Source: Caecitellus pseudoparvulus (taxonomy: Eukaryota > Bigyra: Bicosoecida). Taken from it: a stretch of DNA of 64,000 nucleotides. A program made the translations under genes and the position numbers. Numbering within the stretch: position 1 is the stretch's first letter; each line of letters starts with the position of its first letter. The notes under the pieces are model-generated. The model did no database searches, had not been told where the DNA came from, and saw only the letters and a list, made by a program, of their open reading frames with translations. Location: positions 806,001-870,000 of the forward strand of contig CBFFRQ010000067.1 of the NCBI GenBank assembly GCA_965644315.1, in the 5' to 3' direction. Below, piece after piece: positions 42,865 to 53,635 of the stretch.

Positions 42865-45800
42865 ATGAGCAGCAACATGGCGTCGGCGGGAGGTGGTGCG
42901 GAATTTGGCCGTGCGAGCGGCGTCGAGGCTGAGCTGCGTTCTGCGCTGGAAGAGCGTGGGCGGGAGCTGGAGAAGAAGAACATGATCATGTCAAGGGCTA
43001 AGGCTGTGATCGAGTCGCTGCAGGTGCGTGTGTGCGCAAGGGCGGGGTCGGGCAGCCTGCGTTTCGCCGCCGTTTCGCGCCCCGACCAAAGTGCAAGATG
43101 CTGTGCAGCCCACGCTGCACCGCGATGCGCGCCTGCTCCCCTGCACAGGCTGACCTTGCAGCTGCTCGGGCAGATGCGAGGCTCGTGGCGGCTTCTTCGA
43201 GTGACTCGGGGGGGCAGCTGGAGGAAGCGCGTGCCGTCATCGGCGACCTGCGGGGGCAGGTGGCGCTGCTGCGGCAAGATGTGTCCCTGGCGCAGCAGGG
43301 TGAGGGCGCCGCCCGCGCGACGGCACGTGCCCTGGAGGAGCAGTTGTCCCAGGCGCTGCCTGCGGTGCAGCAGCTGGAGGATGCGCGGACGCGTGTGGCT
43401 GAGAGTCAAGCGACGGTGGAGGGGCTCAGTGCCGAGTGCAGTGCGTTACGCGGGCGAAACGGCGAGCTGGTGCAGGAGGTGGGGGACCTTACTGGTCAGT
43501 TGGAGACCACGCGATCTGAGCTCGCGACGACGCGCAAGGCTGCCGCGGAAGCTGAAGCCTCCCTTGCTGCAGCGCAGTCGGTGACGACGATGGAGGCTGA
43601 GACGATTTCTGCGTTGCGTGGAGAGTTGAAGAGCGCAGAAGCACGGGCGACGGCTGCGGAGGCGGCGGTGTCTTCGCTGAAAGGCGACGTCGCTCGTCTG
43701 GAGGCTGCGGCGGCGGGGTCGCAGTCGTCCCTCACCGCCGCATCCAGCGCAGCGAAGGAGCAAGCTGCACAGTGGGAGCAGCGGGAAGCGGCGTTGCTGG
43801 CACGGTGCCAGGCGCTTGTTGCGTCAGAGGGAGAAGCCACACAGCGCCTGGCAGCTGCCTCAGCGCGGGAAGCAGGTTTGCAGCGGCAGGTGGACGAGAT
43901 GGCAGAGGCGCTGTCGCGCAGCGAGCGGCGTGTGGCTGCTGCGGAGGGGCGTGAGAGTGACTTGGCCAGTGAGCTGGCCATGTGTCAGAGCCAGGTTAGG
44001 GAATTGGAGGCACTGGTGCAGGCAGCAGAGGAGGAGCAGGGTTCGTTGCGTGAACAGACACAGGAGCAGGTGGAGGCGGCGAAGCGGGCTGCTGCGCGGG
44101 AGAGGCGTGCGGCGGAGGAGGCTTTGCGTGCGGAATTTGAGGGGCGCCTGGAGGCGAGTCGCGATCGCGAAGCGGCGCTGGCAGAGCAGGTGCGGCACTG
44201 GCAGGAGCACGTGCGGTCCAAGTTGGCGCCGTTTGTGACGCCTCACGGCGGTGGTGGGCATGGTGGTGCGCTGGAGGATGGCGCCGTGTCGACACAGCGA
44301 GTTGGCTCCACTGGCCCAGGCACGCCGCGGGCTGCGCGGAGCACCGCTGCCTCCCGTGCGCGCAGCGTGGGGAAAAAAACGCCTGCAGAGTCCAGCAGCA
44401 CCGCCATGGTAGCGTCTGCAGGCGCTGGCACTTCGGCACCTGCGTTGGCCGAGTCACTGCAGGCGGAAGGCGCTGAGACATTGCGGGTGTTGCAGCAAGT
44501 TCCGCGCGTGCGTGAGTGGTTCACAGCGGCGGCGGACAGCTTGGAGGCGCAGATGCACGTGAAGATGCGGGCGATGGCGGCAGCATGCGAGGCTGTCGCG
44601 GCGCGGGTGGATGCGGCCACGGCCCAGCTGCCGGGCGCTCTAGCTGCAGTGCACATGAGTCAGGGTGAGCGGCAGCGTGCCGAGTCACGCGCCGAGCAGG
44701 CTGGTGCAGCCAAGGCAGTGCTGGCTGAGCAGCTGGCGTCGACGTCGCAGGCGTTGCAGCTGGCAGAGTTGGAGGCCAGTCGCGCGAAGGAGGAGCTGGT
44801 CGCAGCCACCGACCGACTGGGCGTGCTGGAGGAGAACAACCGCGTGTTGCTGCTGGAAGTGACGGAGAAACGGCAGGTGGCAGGGGTGTTGCAGGATGCA
44901 CTGGCTTCCCTGGACGCCGAGCGACGGGCTGTGCTGGGCGCGCTGTCGTCCCTGCGACAGCACGTGCACCGTATGGTGACGACGCACGGCAGCTTGATGT
45001 CGGGGGGTGGTCGCACGGGACGACCAGGGCGCGGCGCCGCCACCGCCACCGCCGACGCCGCGACGGCGACACAAGACGTCCTGTCCGCTCTGCACAGCCT
45101 GGAGGGCCACTTGGGGCGCCTGCCATCGGCGGAGGATATCACAGGAGCCACTGGCACGACGCCTGGCTACCCAAGTTCCGCAGGCTCCAAACCCGACGCA
45201 GCCACTGCTGCTGCCTATGTCAGTCAGGCAGCCACGCAGCTGGCGGGGCACCTGCCGTCACTCAGCTCGTACGTGGCACAGCTGGACCGCCACGTGGCCG
45301 AGACGTCGACCATCGTGTCCAGCACGTCGCACGTGACGACGGCACTGCAGAACGCGACCGCCTCCGTGGCCAGCGGCGGCGCGCCCCCCTCCCTCACCGG
45401 TGTGCTGCAGACACAGCAAAGCCTGCAACAAGCCCTCGTCGCCATTGCGACCAGCGTGCAGGCGCTGGCGGGCGACTTCAAGGCCTCTTTTGAACGCCTG
45501 CGGAACACCGTCGCGTTCGCAGCTGCACACGTCAGCGCCGGGAAGGCAGCGGCAGAGGCGGCGCCGTCGGCCCCCAGCACGCCAGGGGTGCAAGCTGCCC
45601 CCACACCCCAGCCTGCACAGACCATGCAGGCAAGTGCTGCGCAATTGCCTGCATGGACGGGCACCCTCCCACCCTCCAGCAGTGGGCTCGGCAGGGGCAC
45701 TTACGATGCGAGGTTGCCCCCGGCACCCCCCCTGCACACCCTCGACTTCAGCGGCGGTGGCGGAGCTTCAAGGACAGCCACATCCACGTCCTTCACTCCC

Positions 45801-45956
45801 CATGCCACGGCTGTGTCAGTGCCTTCAGCAGGCGGCACGTCATCAGCCGCCGCCAGCGCCAAGCTGTCAACTCTTCACGCCAGCATGATGGACCGTTTCA
45901 AACGCATCGGCTCAGAGTTGCAAGCCAGTGCTGCCCGGGTGGAGCGACTTGGGTGA
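42865..45956 (+). CDS. Long coiled-coil protein, 2 exons, 988 aa
   Basis: Exon 1 (42865-43023) encodes MSSNMASAGGGAEFGR to IESLQ. After a 125-nt GT-AG intron (43024-43148, 3' site CCCCTGCACAG), exon 2 (43149-45956) continues ADLAAARADARLV. From about residue 15 to 440 the protein is almost pure heptad coiled coil rich in Ala, Glu, Gln and Arg. A Pro/Ser/Thr linker follows, with the segment GSTGPGTPRAARSTAASRARSVGKKTP. A second coiled coil at about 560-690 precedes a low-complexity Ala/Pro/Ser region. A short amphipathic ending (LHASMMDRFKRIGSELQASAARVERLG) closes it. No catalytic domain or membrane helix is seen. It is probably a structural protein of basal body, centrosome or Golgi type, but no family signature supports a specific name. 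Confidence 0.8.
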
Positions 45957-46049
45957 TGTGCACCTGATGCCATGGAAACGGGGGAGTGGGCGGTGAAATG
46001 CATTGCACACCGTGGTGCGGCGCCTCGCCAGCAGCTTGGAGGTCAGCAA

Positions 46050-49000
46050 TTACCGCAGCGCGGCGGGGGACACAGGGGACGACGGCAGGGCGCTGGACCT
46101 GCGATGCAAATTGAACGACAGGGCAGAAACACTGCCCCTGGCTTTGCGGTGGGGGGCTGTTCCGCCGCGCGGCTTGGGGGAGTACTCGTCGGCGAACGAG
46201 TCTTCGCTGCGGGTCGCATGCTCCGACATGAGCAGGGAGATGCGGCGGTGGAAGTCCCGGCCTGTGTGGGCCGAGAAGGGCTTGGCTGTCGTGAGCATGG
46301 GGTTGCGGGCGGCTCGTGAGGGGATGTGCCGTGCCGTGCGCCCCGCCGCATTTGCGCTGCGGCGGACGGGGCTCAGGCGGCGTTTGGGCAGGTGGCCACG
46401 TGAGTGACTCAGTGAGGCTGAGCGGGGTATGCCCTCTCGGCTGGGGGAAGCAGGGGCACCTACACCGGTTGCGCTGGCGTGTGCGAATGCCGATGTCGTG
46501 GGTGTGCCTTGGTCGCTTTGCGACCTGCGCACCGCGCTTGGTCGCCGGTTGTGTGTGGGCGGAAAGGCAGAGTCCGAGGAGTCCGAGGAGTCGGAGTCAC
46601 TCTGCGCTGCAGCAAGGGCGAGCGGGCTGGACTGACTGTGCTGTGAGGCGGTGGTGGTGGTGGAGGGGGCACTGCCTGTGGCCAGCAGCGCCAGGTGGGG
46701 TGGTCGCATGGGCAGTGGGTCATCCCCCCGCAGGGACTGTGTCGGGGACTGCGACGCGCCGACTGACGAGGCGTCCGTGATGGTGGAGGTGCCGCCCTTG
46801 GCCCCAGCGGGCGCCAGGGCGAGGGTGCGGTGTGACAGGTACAAGTTGCGTTTGTGGGCGCCACGGCGCGAGGAGCCTTCCACTGAGTCCACACTCACGA
46901 CGTGTGTGCCGGTGGGGGGCGGTGTCCAAAACGGCGACCCCCGCTGAGGCAGCATGCGAGGCAGCAGCCCCAGCGCCAGCGTGTAGCCGACAGCCAGCCC
47001 CACGACGGCGAACAGTGCGACGATGTACCACGCGAGCGGCACGCCGGGGGTCGCGACTGCGACCACGGCAGTGACGCCTGCCAGGGCGCAGTCCAAGACG
47101 ACTCGCGTCGTCAGCACACGGTAAATGCTGGACTGTGGAATGAGCACAGTGGCGGGGAAGGGGGCTTGCCAGCCAAAGGTGTGCCGCCACGCTTGCCACT
47201 GCACGCGACCCGTCCACCACGTCGTGACTCCGGTGGCGAGCAGGACGTCTGCGACGAGGGCAGGGATGATGCCGTACACGTTGCGCGTGAGCAGGGACAG
47301 GACGACGAGGGAGCCGATGCGGGAGGACACTAGTAACGTGCGCATGGACCACGCTACAAAGGTGACAGCGTTGGTGATGCCGTTGGCACGGATGTCCAGG
47401 AACAGGACGTAGAACACAGTCAGGGAGAGGATGCTGAGGCCGATGCTGAGGTACTGCACGCCAGCCACCACTTCGGCTTGCGCGAGGGAGCTGAGAACAA
47501 TGAACACTTGCAGCAGCGCCTGGGGAGTGGACTCGAACACCACCTCGGCGAAGCGGTGGTCACGGATGCGGTCTTGGAACAGCGGCACGCGTGTTCCGAG
47601 AGAAACCAAGTCCAGAAAGAACTCCAGCGCAGGCAGTAGCTGCAGGAAAGCGACGGAGGCGATGGTGACCTTCTCGCAGCGCGTGCCGTCGGGAATGCGG
47701 CCCTTGTACGCGACGACGGCGGCCATGACTGCCGTGAAGGAGACACAGGACACGACGAGGGTGAAGAAGATGGGGTTGTTTTGGCGCACCATCTCCGCCG
47801 CCACGAGCACGTCGCTGATGACGTCCACGTAGTTCAGCACGACGGTGAGGAGGAGACTGCCCAGCAGGCCCCACGCTGTCAGGCGCTGCATGCGGATGAG
47901 GCGCCCAGACACCTCCATGTCGCACAGCGACCACGGCGACTCGCCCATGTCGTTCAGCAGGAAGGGGTTGGCGCCGCGGGCCATGAGCGTGGACACGGCG
48001 CCGGCCTCCGCAGCCCGTACCGCCGCGTGCAGGGGCGTGTCGCCATCCACGTCTGCAGCGTGCACGTCTGCGCCATGTGCAGTGATGAGCTTGGCGGTCA
48101 GGGGCGCCCCTGCCGCCGTGACGACGGCCCAATGCAAGGGCGTGCGACCGCGGGCGTCCCGGGCATTGATGCTGGCTGCGCCGCTGTGTGCTGACACCAG
48201 GTAGGCTACACAGGCGTACCGGCCCTGTGCAGCGGCCAGGTGGACAGGTGTGGCGCCTTGTGGGTCCCGTGCTGACGGGTTGGCGCCCACTCCCAGCAGG
48301 TACGTGAGGGTGTCGAAATTGCCCACCTCCGCGGCGATGTGCAGCGGCGTGCGACCTGCCGCGTCCACGGCGCTGGGGCGCAGGCCACACGCCGTCACGA
48401 GGGTCGGCACGATGGACCAGAAAGACGGCTCTGCAGCTGCCATGTGCAGGAGGGTGGCACCACCCCGAGATGGCGCGGCACCGCCCCCCCCTCCTCGAGG
48501 TAGGGCCTTTGCACCCAGCTGCAGGAGCACTTGCACCGCTTCGACGTGCTTGCCGCTCCAGGCGCGATGCAAGGCCGTACACCGCTGGGAGTCAGTACTG
48601 TTCAATCCAGCGCCCAGGCGGCTGACGAGGTGGTACAGCGTGCGAGCCTGCCCCGCTGAAGCTGCGACGTGCAGTGGCGTGGCGCCAGCGTCGTCCACCG
48701 CGTCGACGAAAGCCTTGCCTTGCCTCACAAGGACCTGCAAGACATCGTTGAAGCCCCGTTCGGCGGCCAGGTGCAGGGCTGTGGCACCCGTGTCGGTGTG
48801 GGCCAGCGGGTCGGCTTGTGGGAATGCCTCCAGCAGTGCGCGCAGTGCGATCGCCTTGCCGCCAGCAGCGGCAGCCATGAGGGGCGTCAGGCCGGCCGCG
48901 TTGCGGTCCTCGTCAGCCACGAGTTCAGGGTCCAAGGCAGCGCCTAGGGCTGCGATGACTCCGCTGGCCCCCGCCATGGCTGCGACGTGCAGGGCAGTGT

Positions 49001-49460
49001 TGCCAGCCATGTCCCGCTGCAGCGGCTCCGCGCCAGCGCCCAGTTGCAGCAGCATCTCCACAATGTCTGCGTGGCCCAGCGACGCTGCCAAGTGCAGCAG
49101 CGTGCTACCACCCTCTGGATCTGCAGCTCTGACGGCTGACGGGCTCTCCTGCAGGGCGTGGCGGAGGGCTGCCGGCTCGTTTGCGGCCACAGCTGCAGCC
49201 GCTGTGGCACTCCAATCCCCGCCCTGCTGGAGCATTGTACGGCTCTCAGAGGGCGACGGTGCCTTCTTGGGTGAGGTTTCGGGAAAGAAACGAGTGGAAA
49301 GGGAGCTAAGTAGGCCTTTCTTCCGCCCTGGGCTCCTGCTGGCCCGCGGCGAGCTTGCGTTTGGCGCTGCGGCGTTTTCGGCGGAGGGTGGCGCCGTGCT
49401 TGTAGGCGAGCGAGCGAGCGGCATTTCCGCCGCCTGTGCGGCGCTCTGCGGCACACTCAT
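46050..49460 (-). CDS. Ankyrin-repeat / XK-related (XKR) membrane protein fusion, 1,136 aa
   Basis: The chosen start is the ATG at 49460 (MSVPQSAAQAAEM); the frame is open to 50216, but that upstream part looks like leader sequence. A Ser/Pro-rich N-terminus is followed by about ten ankyrin repeats (for example GGSTLLHLAASLGHADIVEMLLQ, shortened here to its core TLLHLAASLGHADIV; ATALHLAAERGFNDVL; RTPLHIAAEVGNFDTL). A membrane domain of about eight helices follows. NYVDVISDVLVAAEM and FAEVVFESTPQALLQVFIVL resemble the XK/XKR signature (acidic helix, then ES-PQ-LLQ). XKR proteins are phospholipid scramblases or their relatives; the link to ankyrin repeats is seen here, its function is inferred. 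The cytoplasmic C-terminus is Ser/Arg-rich. Homology to XKR rests on motif recognition only. Confidence 0.8.
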   Translation of the reverse strand: MSVPQSAAQAAEMPLARSPTSTAPPSAENAAAPNASSPRASRSPGRKKGLLSSLSTRFFPETSPKKAPSPSESRTMLQQGGDWSATAAAAVAANEPAALRHALQESPSAVRAADPEGGSTLLHLAASLGHADIVEMLLQLGAGAEPLQRDMAGNTALHVAAMAGASGVIAALGAALDPELVADEDRNAAGLTPLMAAAAGGKAIALRALLEAFPQADPLAHTDTGATALHLAAERGFNDVLQVLVRQGKAFVDAVDDAGATPLHVAASAGQARTLYHLVSRLGAGLNSTDSQRCTALHRAWSGKHVEAVQVLLQLGAKALPRGGGGGAAPSRGGATLLHMAAAEPSFWSIVPTLVTACGLRPSAVDAAGRTPLHIAAEVGNFDTLTYLLGVGANPSARDPQGATPVHLAAAQGRYACVAYLVSAHSGAASINARDARGRTPLHWAVVTAAGAPLTAKLITAHGADVHAADVDGDTPLHAAVRAAEAGAVSTLMARGANPFLLNDMGESPWSLCDMEVSGRLIRMQRLTAWGLLGSLLLTVVLNYVDVISDVLVAAEMVRQNNPIFFTLVVSCVSFTAVMAAVVAYKGRIPDGTRCEKVTIASVAFLQLLPALEFFLDLVSLGTRVPLFQDRIRDHRFAEVVFESTPQALLQVFIVLSSLAQAEVVAGVQYLSIGLSILSLTVFYVLFLDIRANGITNAVTFVAWSMRTLLVSSRIGSLVVLSLLTRNVYGIIPALVADVLLATGVTTWWTGRVQWQAWRHTFGWQAPFPATVLIPQSSIYRVLTTRVVLDCALAGVTAVVAVATPGVPLAWYIVALFAVVGLAVGYTLALGLLPRMLPQRGSPFWTPPPTGTHVVSVDSVEGSSRRGAHKRNLYLSHRTLALAPAGAKGGTSTITDASSVGASQSPTQSLRGDDPLPMRPPHLALLATGSAPSTTTTASQHSQSSPLALAAAQSDSDSSDSSDSAFPPTHNRRPSAVRRSQSDQGTPTTSAFAHASATGVGAPASPSREGIPRSASLSHSRGHLPKRRLSPVRRSANAAGRTARHIPSRAARNPMLTTAKPFSAHTGRDFHRRISLLMSEHATRSEDSFADEYSPKPRGGTAPHRKARGSVSALSFNLHRRSSALPSSPVSPAALR

Positions 49461-50256
49461 TGTGAAGGAGGGCGGGCCTGTCTCGTTTCCACCTAGGGAA
49501 GTGGGGTCCACAGTGCAGGCGCCAGGCAGCGAGGGCGGGGGGCGCTGCTCTGTGCAAGGCGCCACAGCCGTGATTGAGTGTCCTGTGGGGCAGAAGGCAT
49601 GGGGCAGTGCAGGACACATGGGGAACAGGGACAGGAAGCGGCGCCGCCACGTGAAGGAATTCAACCCCTTCTCGCGTGGCATTGGTTCGTTCAGGCCCAA
49701 ACGTCCCACTGGCAGGCTGGGCGGCGGCGCAGCTGTCACCCTGCGCCGTCGCCGCGACGCAGCTGCAGCCGCACTGCCTCTCCCAGCCGCCAGGGACACA
49801 GTGTGGAAGCAGGGCTTCGAACAAGGCCACCCACCTTGCGCAAAGCAGTGACCTCCTTGCCAGAGGGGGGACCAACGCGGCGGTGCTGCGGTCACGACTG
49901 CCGCGCGGCAGATTCCTCTTGACAGCTGCTCCAGCCAAGTCTGGTGCTGGTGATGGTGGACGGCGGTGGACTTGAACCGTGCGCAGCGGGGCGAACGAGC
50001 AGTGGGTGCAGCGCAACGCGCCGGCAACCGGGAGGTGACTGGGAAGTCCCTATTTGCATTGTGTTTCAGCGGCTTCCTTTGTGGGAATGAGTGCTCGTGC
50101 GAGCGTGCACGCTGCACAGGGGACACTGGCTTGGCCGCGCCGCCACCTCTCCGCAGCGCAGTCAGGGCCGCCACTGGAGGGCGCAGGCCATGCAGTAGTA
50201 CCCTCGGACGACACACTCAGGGCGTCGCTCAGTGCAGGGCGCACTGGAGTCTCCCG
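49461..50256. other. Region upstream of the ankyrin-XKR gene
   Basis: This 796-bp stretch lies between the Nudix gene stop (-) and the XKR gene start (-). The XKR frame is open through most of it (to an ATG at 50216), but the translation is low-complexity Arg/Pro/Cys/His-rich and unlike a domain. I treat it as promoter and leader, or possibly an unrecognised 5' exon plus intron. No repeat or RNA gene is seen. Confidence 0.4.
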
Positions 50257-51010
50257 TCAGCCAGAGCGTTTCGGGGGGGGCTGGTGCGTGCCTGCCGCTT
50301 CGCCCGGCGCCTGGCCACGTCGCACGTGCCGACCTTGCCTGCCCCGGCGCTTTCCACCAGCCTGTGGCTTGCTCTGGGGCGGAGGCGGGGCCTCAATGCC
50401 CAGCGCTGCAGCGCATTTGCGCAGCAAGCGCTTCAGCTGCCCGTTGCGCACCTTGCGGCACGCTGTCGCAACGTCCAGCCACGCCACATCCTCCGTCTCA
50501 TCTGACAGGGCGGCAGGGGTGCTGGCAGGGCACGTGCCCGTGAACCAGTGCACTGTCTTGTCATGCACCGCGCCTTCCTTGCGCCTGTACGTGTAGTGGA
50601 TGGTGTGCCTCCAATCGGGCAGCAGCGTCACCGCATCGGGCGGCACGCCTGACTCCTCGTGCAGCTCACGGAGGGCAGTGGCGCGCAGACTCGCGTCGCC
50701 TGGCTCGACATGCCCCTTGCAGCAGCCCCACATGTGGGTGAGGTTGCTCTTGATCAGCAGCACGTCCTGCGGGCGGTAGGTGAGGCGGCGTGGTGACAAG
50801 TCGCCGCCAGTCCTGTCGCTGCGTGGCACGCACAGTGCCACGGAACAAGACCACCCCACACGACACGTGGTGATGCACACCCTCCTCATCGGTCCACCTG
50901 CCCAGCGGCATGTCTGCATGGTCCTCTGCGGGAAGCTGGGCCGCGCCTGTGGCGTCCTGGCCCAGGCAAGGTGCGGTAATTGCTTCGCCGCTCGCCGCCA
51001 CCGCAGCCAT
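50257..51010 (-). CDS. Nudix hydrolase, diadenosine tetraphosphatase-like, 2 exons, 228 aa
   Basis: Exon 1 (51010-50834) encodes MAAVAASGEAITAPC to SCGVVLFRGT. A 67-nt GT-AG intron (50833-50767) is followed by exon 2 (50766-50257) starting DVLLIKSNLTHMWGCCKGHVE. The Nudix box is GHVEPGDASLRATALRELHEESGV: RE-x2-EE-x-G is intact, with Asp where Glu is usual at position 7 and one extra residue before RE. GVVLFRG, WGxxKGHVEPG and the small size suggest an NUDT2-like Ap4A hydrolase, which splits dinucleoside polyphosphates. The C-terminus carries a basic Arg/Gly/Pro-rich tail of about 50 residues (KPQAGGKRRGRQGRHVRRG) not typical of the family. It could be a nuclear or RNA-binding extension. Confidence 0.82.
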
Positions 51011-51138
51011 GGCGTAGCGTGGGCGGTGTGGAGTGTGCAACGCACACGCATTGCATTTCAAGTACATGAGTTTGGATACTCCCCGACAAAGAATGTGACC
51101 AAGGCAGCTGACTGTGGCCGCCCCACACCTTACACGCC

Positions 51139-53457
51139 TCACGAGCTGCGCGCAGTCATCAGCGGGTTGGGTGTGTCCAGGGCTGCCACAGTCGGCGCCC
51201 GGGGCGGAGCAGCGGGGGCGCGACGAGGAGGGCCCGGAGGTTTGCCTGTCTGGGCGGGGCTGGTCGCCCCGGACTGGCTCTGGCGACTCACGCGGCGGGA
51301 GGAGCGCTGTCCCAGCAGCCGCTTCACGGAGCTGTTGCGCCCGGATCGACTAGGCAGCATGGCGGCACGCTTGGCATCTGCAGGCGTCTGCATGACGCTG
51401 GCAAGGAGGCTGCTCATGCGCTGCGTCGTGGGGGACGCCCCACTCCCTCCGCGCATGGACCGGCCGGCGAGGCTGGCGCGGGGCGCCCTGCCGTCCAGAC
51501 CACCCGGTCGCTTGGCAAGGGAGGGGCCCCGCACTGCGATGGAGGCACGTCGCACGGCGACCTTGACACGGGCCTGCGACTGGTTCACGGCGCGGTTGAA
51601 GCGTTGGGACTGGCGCTTGACAAGGAAGAACAGGCACACAAACAGGAACAGCGCGTTGCACACTGTGAGGAAGACACTGATGGGGACGGGGTCGATGGGG
51701 GCGGTGGCAGGCTCCTCTGCCGCAGCTTGCAGCAACACACCCCCGCACAGCGTCAGCACTGACAAGTGCAAACTGGCCGCTTCCAGGTGGTTCAAGCGCC
51801 GCAGCACGAAGGGCTGCAGGGAACTGGACAGACCCAGCGCCGCCGTGAGGGTGACGGCGGCGAAGGCCACCTGCGGCAGGAGGCCAAAGGGTCGCAGAAC
51901 GATGAGCAGCGTGGCGAGGGCTGCCTTGCGAGCCATGACCACCACTTCATACCCGAAAGCCGTTTTTGTGTACCCAAGGTACGTGAATCCCAGTGTGGCG
52001 ACGACCTTGGGGGAGGAAAACAGCTTGGACCGCTGCCAACGCAGGGCGATGTGCAGGGCGAGCGGGAAACCGATCAAGAACAGCACGGAAGCCGGAACAC
52101 CAATGCCCAGACGCCAGTGTGCCGTGGAGGCATCACATGGCGTGTCAGGGTCAGCTGTGAGCACCGAGTGCCCAGCAACCGTCTCACACGAGAACAGCTG
52201 CGTGGTGGCTCGAATAAGGCCGGTGTAGAGGAGGAACGCCGTCACGAAGAAGAAGAGAAGGAAGCGGCGGCGGGCAGCACGGAAGTCCATGCGACCGACC
52301 ACCACCAGCACTGCCAGGACGGTCAGAACGCAGCCCAGGAACGCGAGGGGGAAGGCAAACGTGACGGCGGTTTTGATTTGGAAGGCGGTCCAATCGCCAC
52401 GCTCGGCAGACTCCCGCGCACATTCAGGCGACAGCACTGCCGTGCTGGCAGAGGAAGCAATGTCCGAGACAGTCATGAGGGACGCCAGCGGGTCGGGCCA
52501 CGCCAGCTGGAACTGCAGCATGAGGGAGGTCTGCTGCAGGTGGTTCAGGAGAATTTTCTGCAGGCCGCCTGCCTCGTACTGCAGGTCAGTGAGGGTCATG
52601 GTGTTCATGTAGAAGCGAGCCAAGAAGCAGATGAGGGCGCTGCCGCCCACCACCACCAACATGAGCACGGCCAGCGCGGCCGCCCTGCCTGAGGAACACG
52701 GCTCACAGCGCTCGCTCGTGCCGGCTCGTCCGTAGCCGAGTGAGCAGCTGGAGCAACGCAGGCCTGTGTGCCCAGTGGCGCACCCCTCTGCGTGCGTTGA
52801 GATGGGGGCACTGGACGGCCCGCCTAGCAAGAATGCCTCCGGGGTGGCAACTGCCATGGACGCGTTCACTGCCTGGCTGTCGTGGCGGTAGAGCGGCGAC
52901 ATGGCGGTTGGGGTGCAGCGCCAACCGCCGTTGCACTGCTCCCACAAGGCGCCCAACCACGCAGGCACTGGCAGGGGGGCGTGTCTGAACTCCGGACACG
53001 CCTCGGGCAGACTGCAGGGCAAGAAGGCCAGACCAGCCTCCGACCACGGCACACGGTAGAAGCCAGCCGCGTTGCGCATGCCCTCCCACGGCAAGCCATC
53101 ACACAGCGCCCCAACAGGGCATGGCTGGCAGAGAACGGCGCTCCACATGGGCGGCTCAGCCAGCAGGTGGTACGTGGTCAGCATGTCTGACGGCCCACAC
53201 GTCGGCAGTACGGGGGATGGGTACCATGCAGGCGGTCCGTCCATGCGCCGGTCGCCCAGGGCCGTGCCGGCAGCCACACCGACTGACACCGCCCCGGGCA
53301 GGCCATGCTCCACGCTGAGTTGCAGGAATGGCCCCGCGGGAATCGCATCTCGAGGGCGCGTACCGCAGGCTGCCGGCAGGGTGGCCAGCGTCTGCACGCG
53401 TGCCTCGACACCTGCGTCACCTTGCAGAGTGAAGGTCGCGCGGCCTTCAGCACTACC
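51139..53457 (-). pseudogene. C-terminal part of a large RCC1-TIG-Cys-rich membrane protein gene, cut off by a Ngaro insertion
   Basis: About 770 codons lie downstream (minus sense) of the retrotransposon. They begin GSAEGRATFTLQGDAG and include an ectodomain with Cys motifs (LCQPCPVGALCDG, GHTGLRCSSCSLGYG, RCEPCSSG). About seven membrane helices follow (for example ALAVLMLVVVGGSALICFL, FFVTAFLLYTGLIRATTQ), including the segment FTYLGYTKTAFGYEVVVMARK. It ends in an Arg/Ser-rich tail. The tyrosine-rich motif before a basic helix, followed by QPFVLRRLNHLEAASL, recalls TRP-like or polycystin-like tails of large protist surface proteins; this is recollection, not proof. The frame is continuous with the part at 59283-64000 when the element is removed. 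As it stands, an ATG in the antisense of repeat A1 (53598) is the only in-frame start near the break. Confidence 0.75.
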
Positions 53458-53631
53458 GAGGTTGCCGGCACCCCAGCCGGCAACCATGTTTCCCGGCAGG
53501 AGGGGCGGCGGGCAGTCCCACGCTAGTGGCACAATTGTCCCCCGCCGCCCCAACGCAGAGTAGACGACGGCAGGACCGGGCATGACAAAACCAGTCATTA
53601 GCCGGCCTCGTCACTCTCTTTCCTTTTTTTT
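53458..53631 (+). repeat. Ngaro terminal repeat A1
   Basis: A1 begins GAGGTTGCCGGC and contains the inverted repeat TTGCCGGC-ACCCCA-GCCGGCAA within its first 30 bases. It ends in a T8 run five bases before the gag ATG. Copies are A2 at 58946-59119 and, inverted, 38094-37921 and 36501-36328. It probably holds the promoter and RNA start. Confidence 0.88.
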
Positions 53632-53635
53632 CGAG

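Noticed and set aside
50780-52228. 482-aa plus-strand ORF over the Nudix and membrane genes
   Set aside because: It covers two real minus-strand genes and an intergenic gap; composition is Arg/Pro/Thr-rich with no domain.
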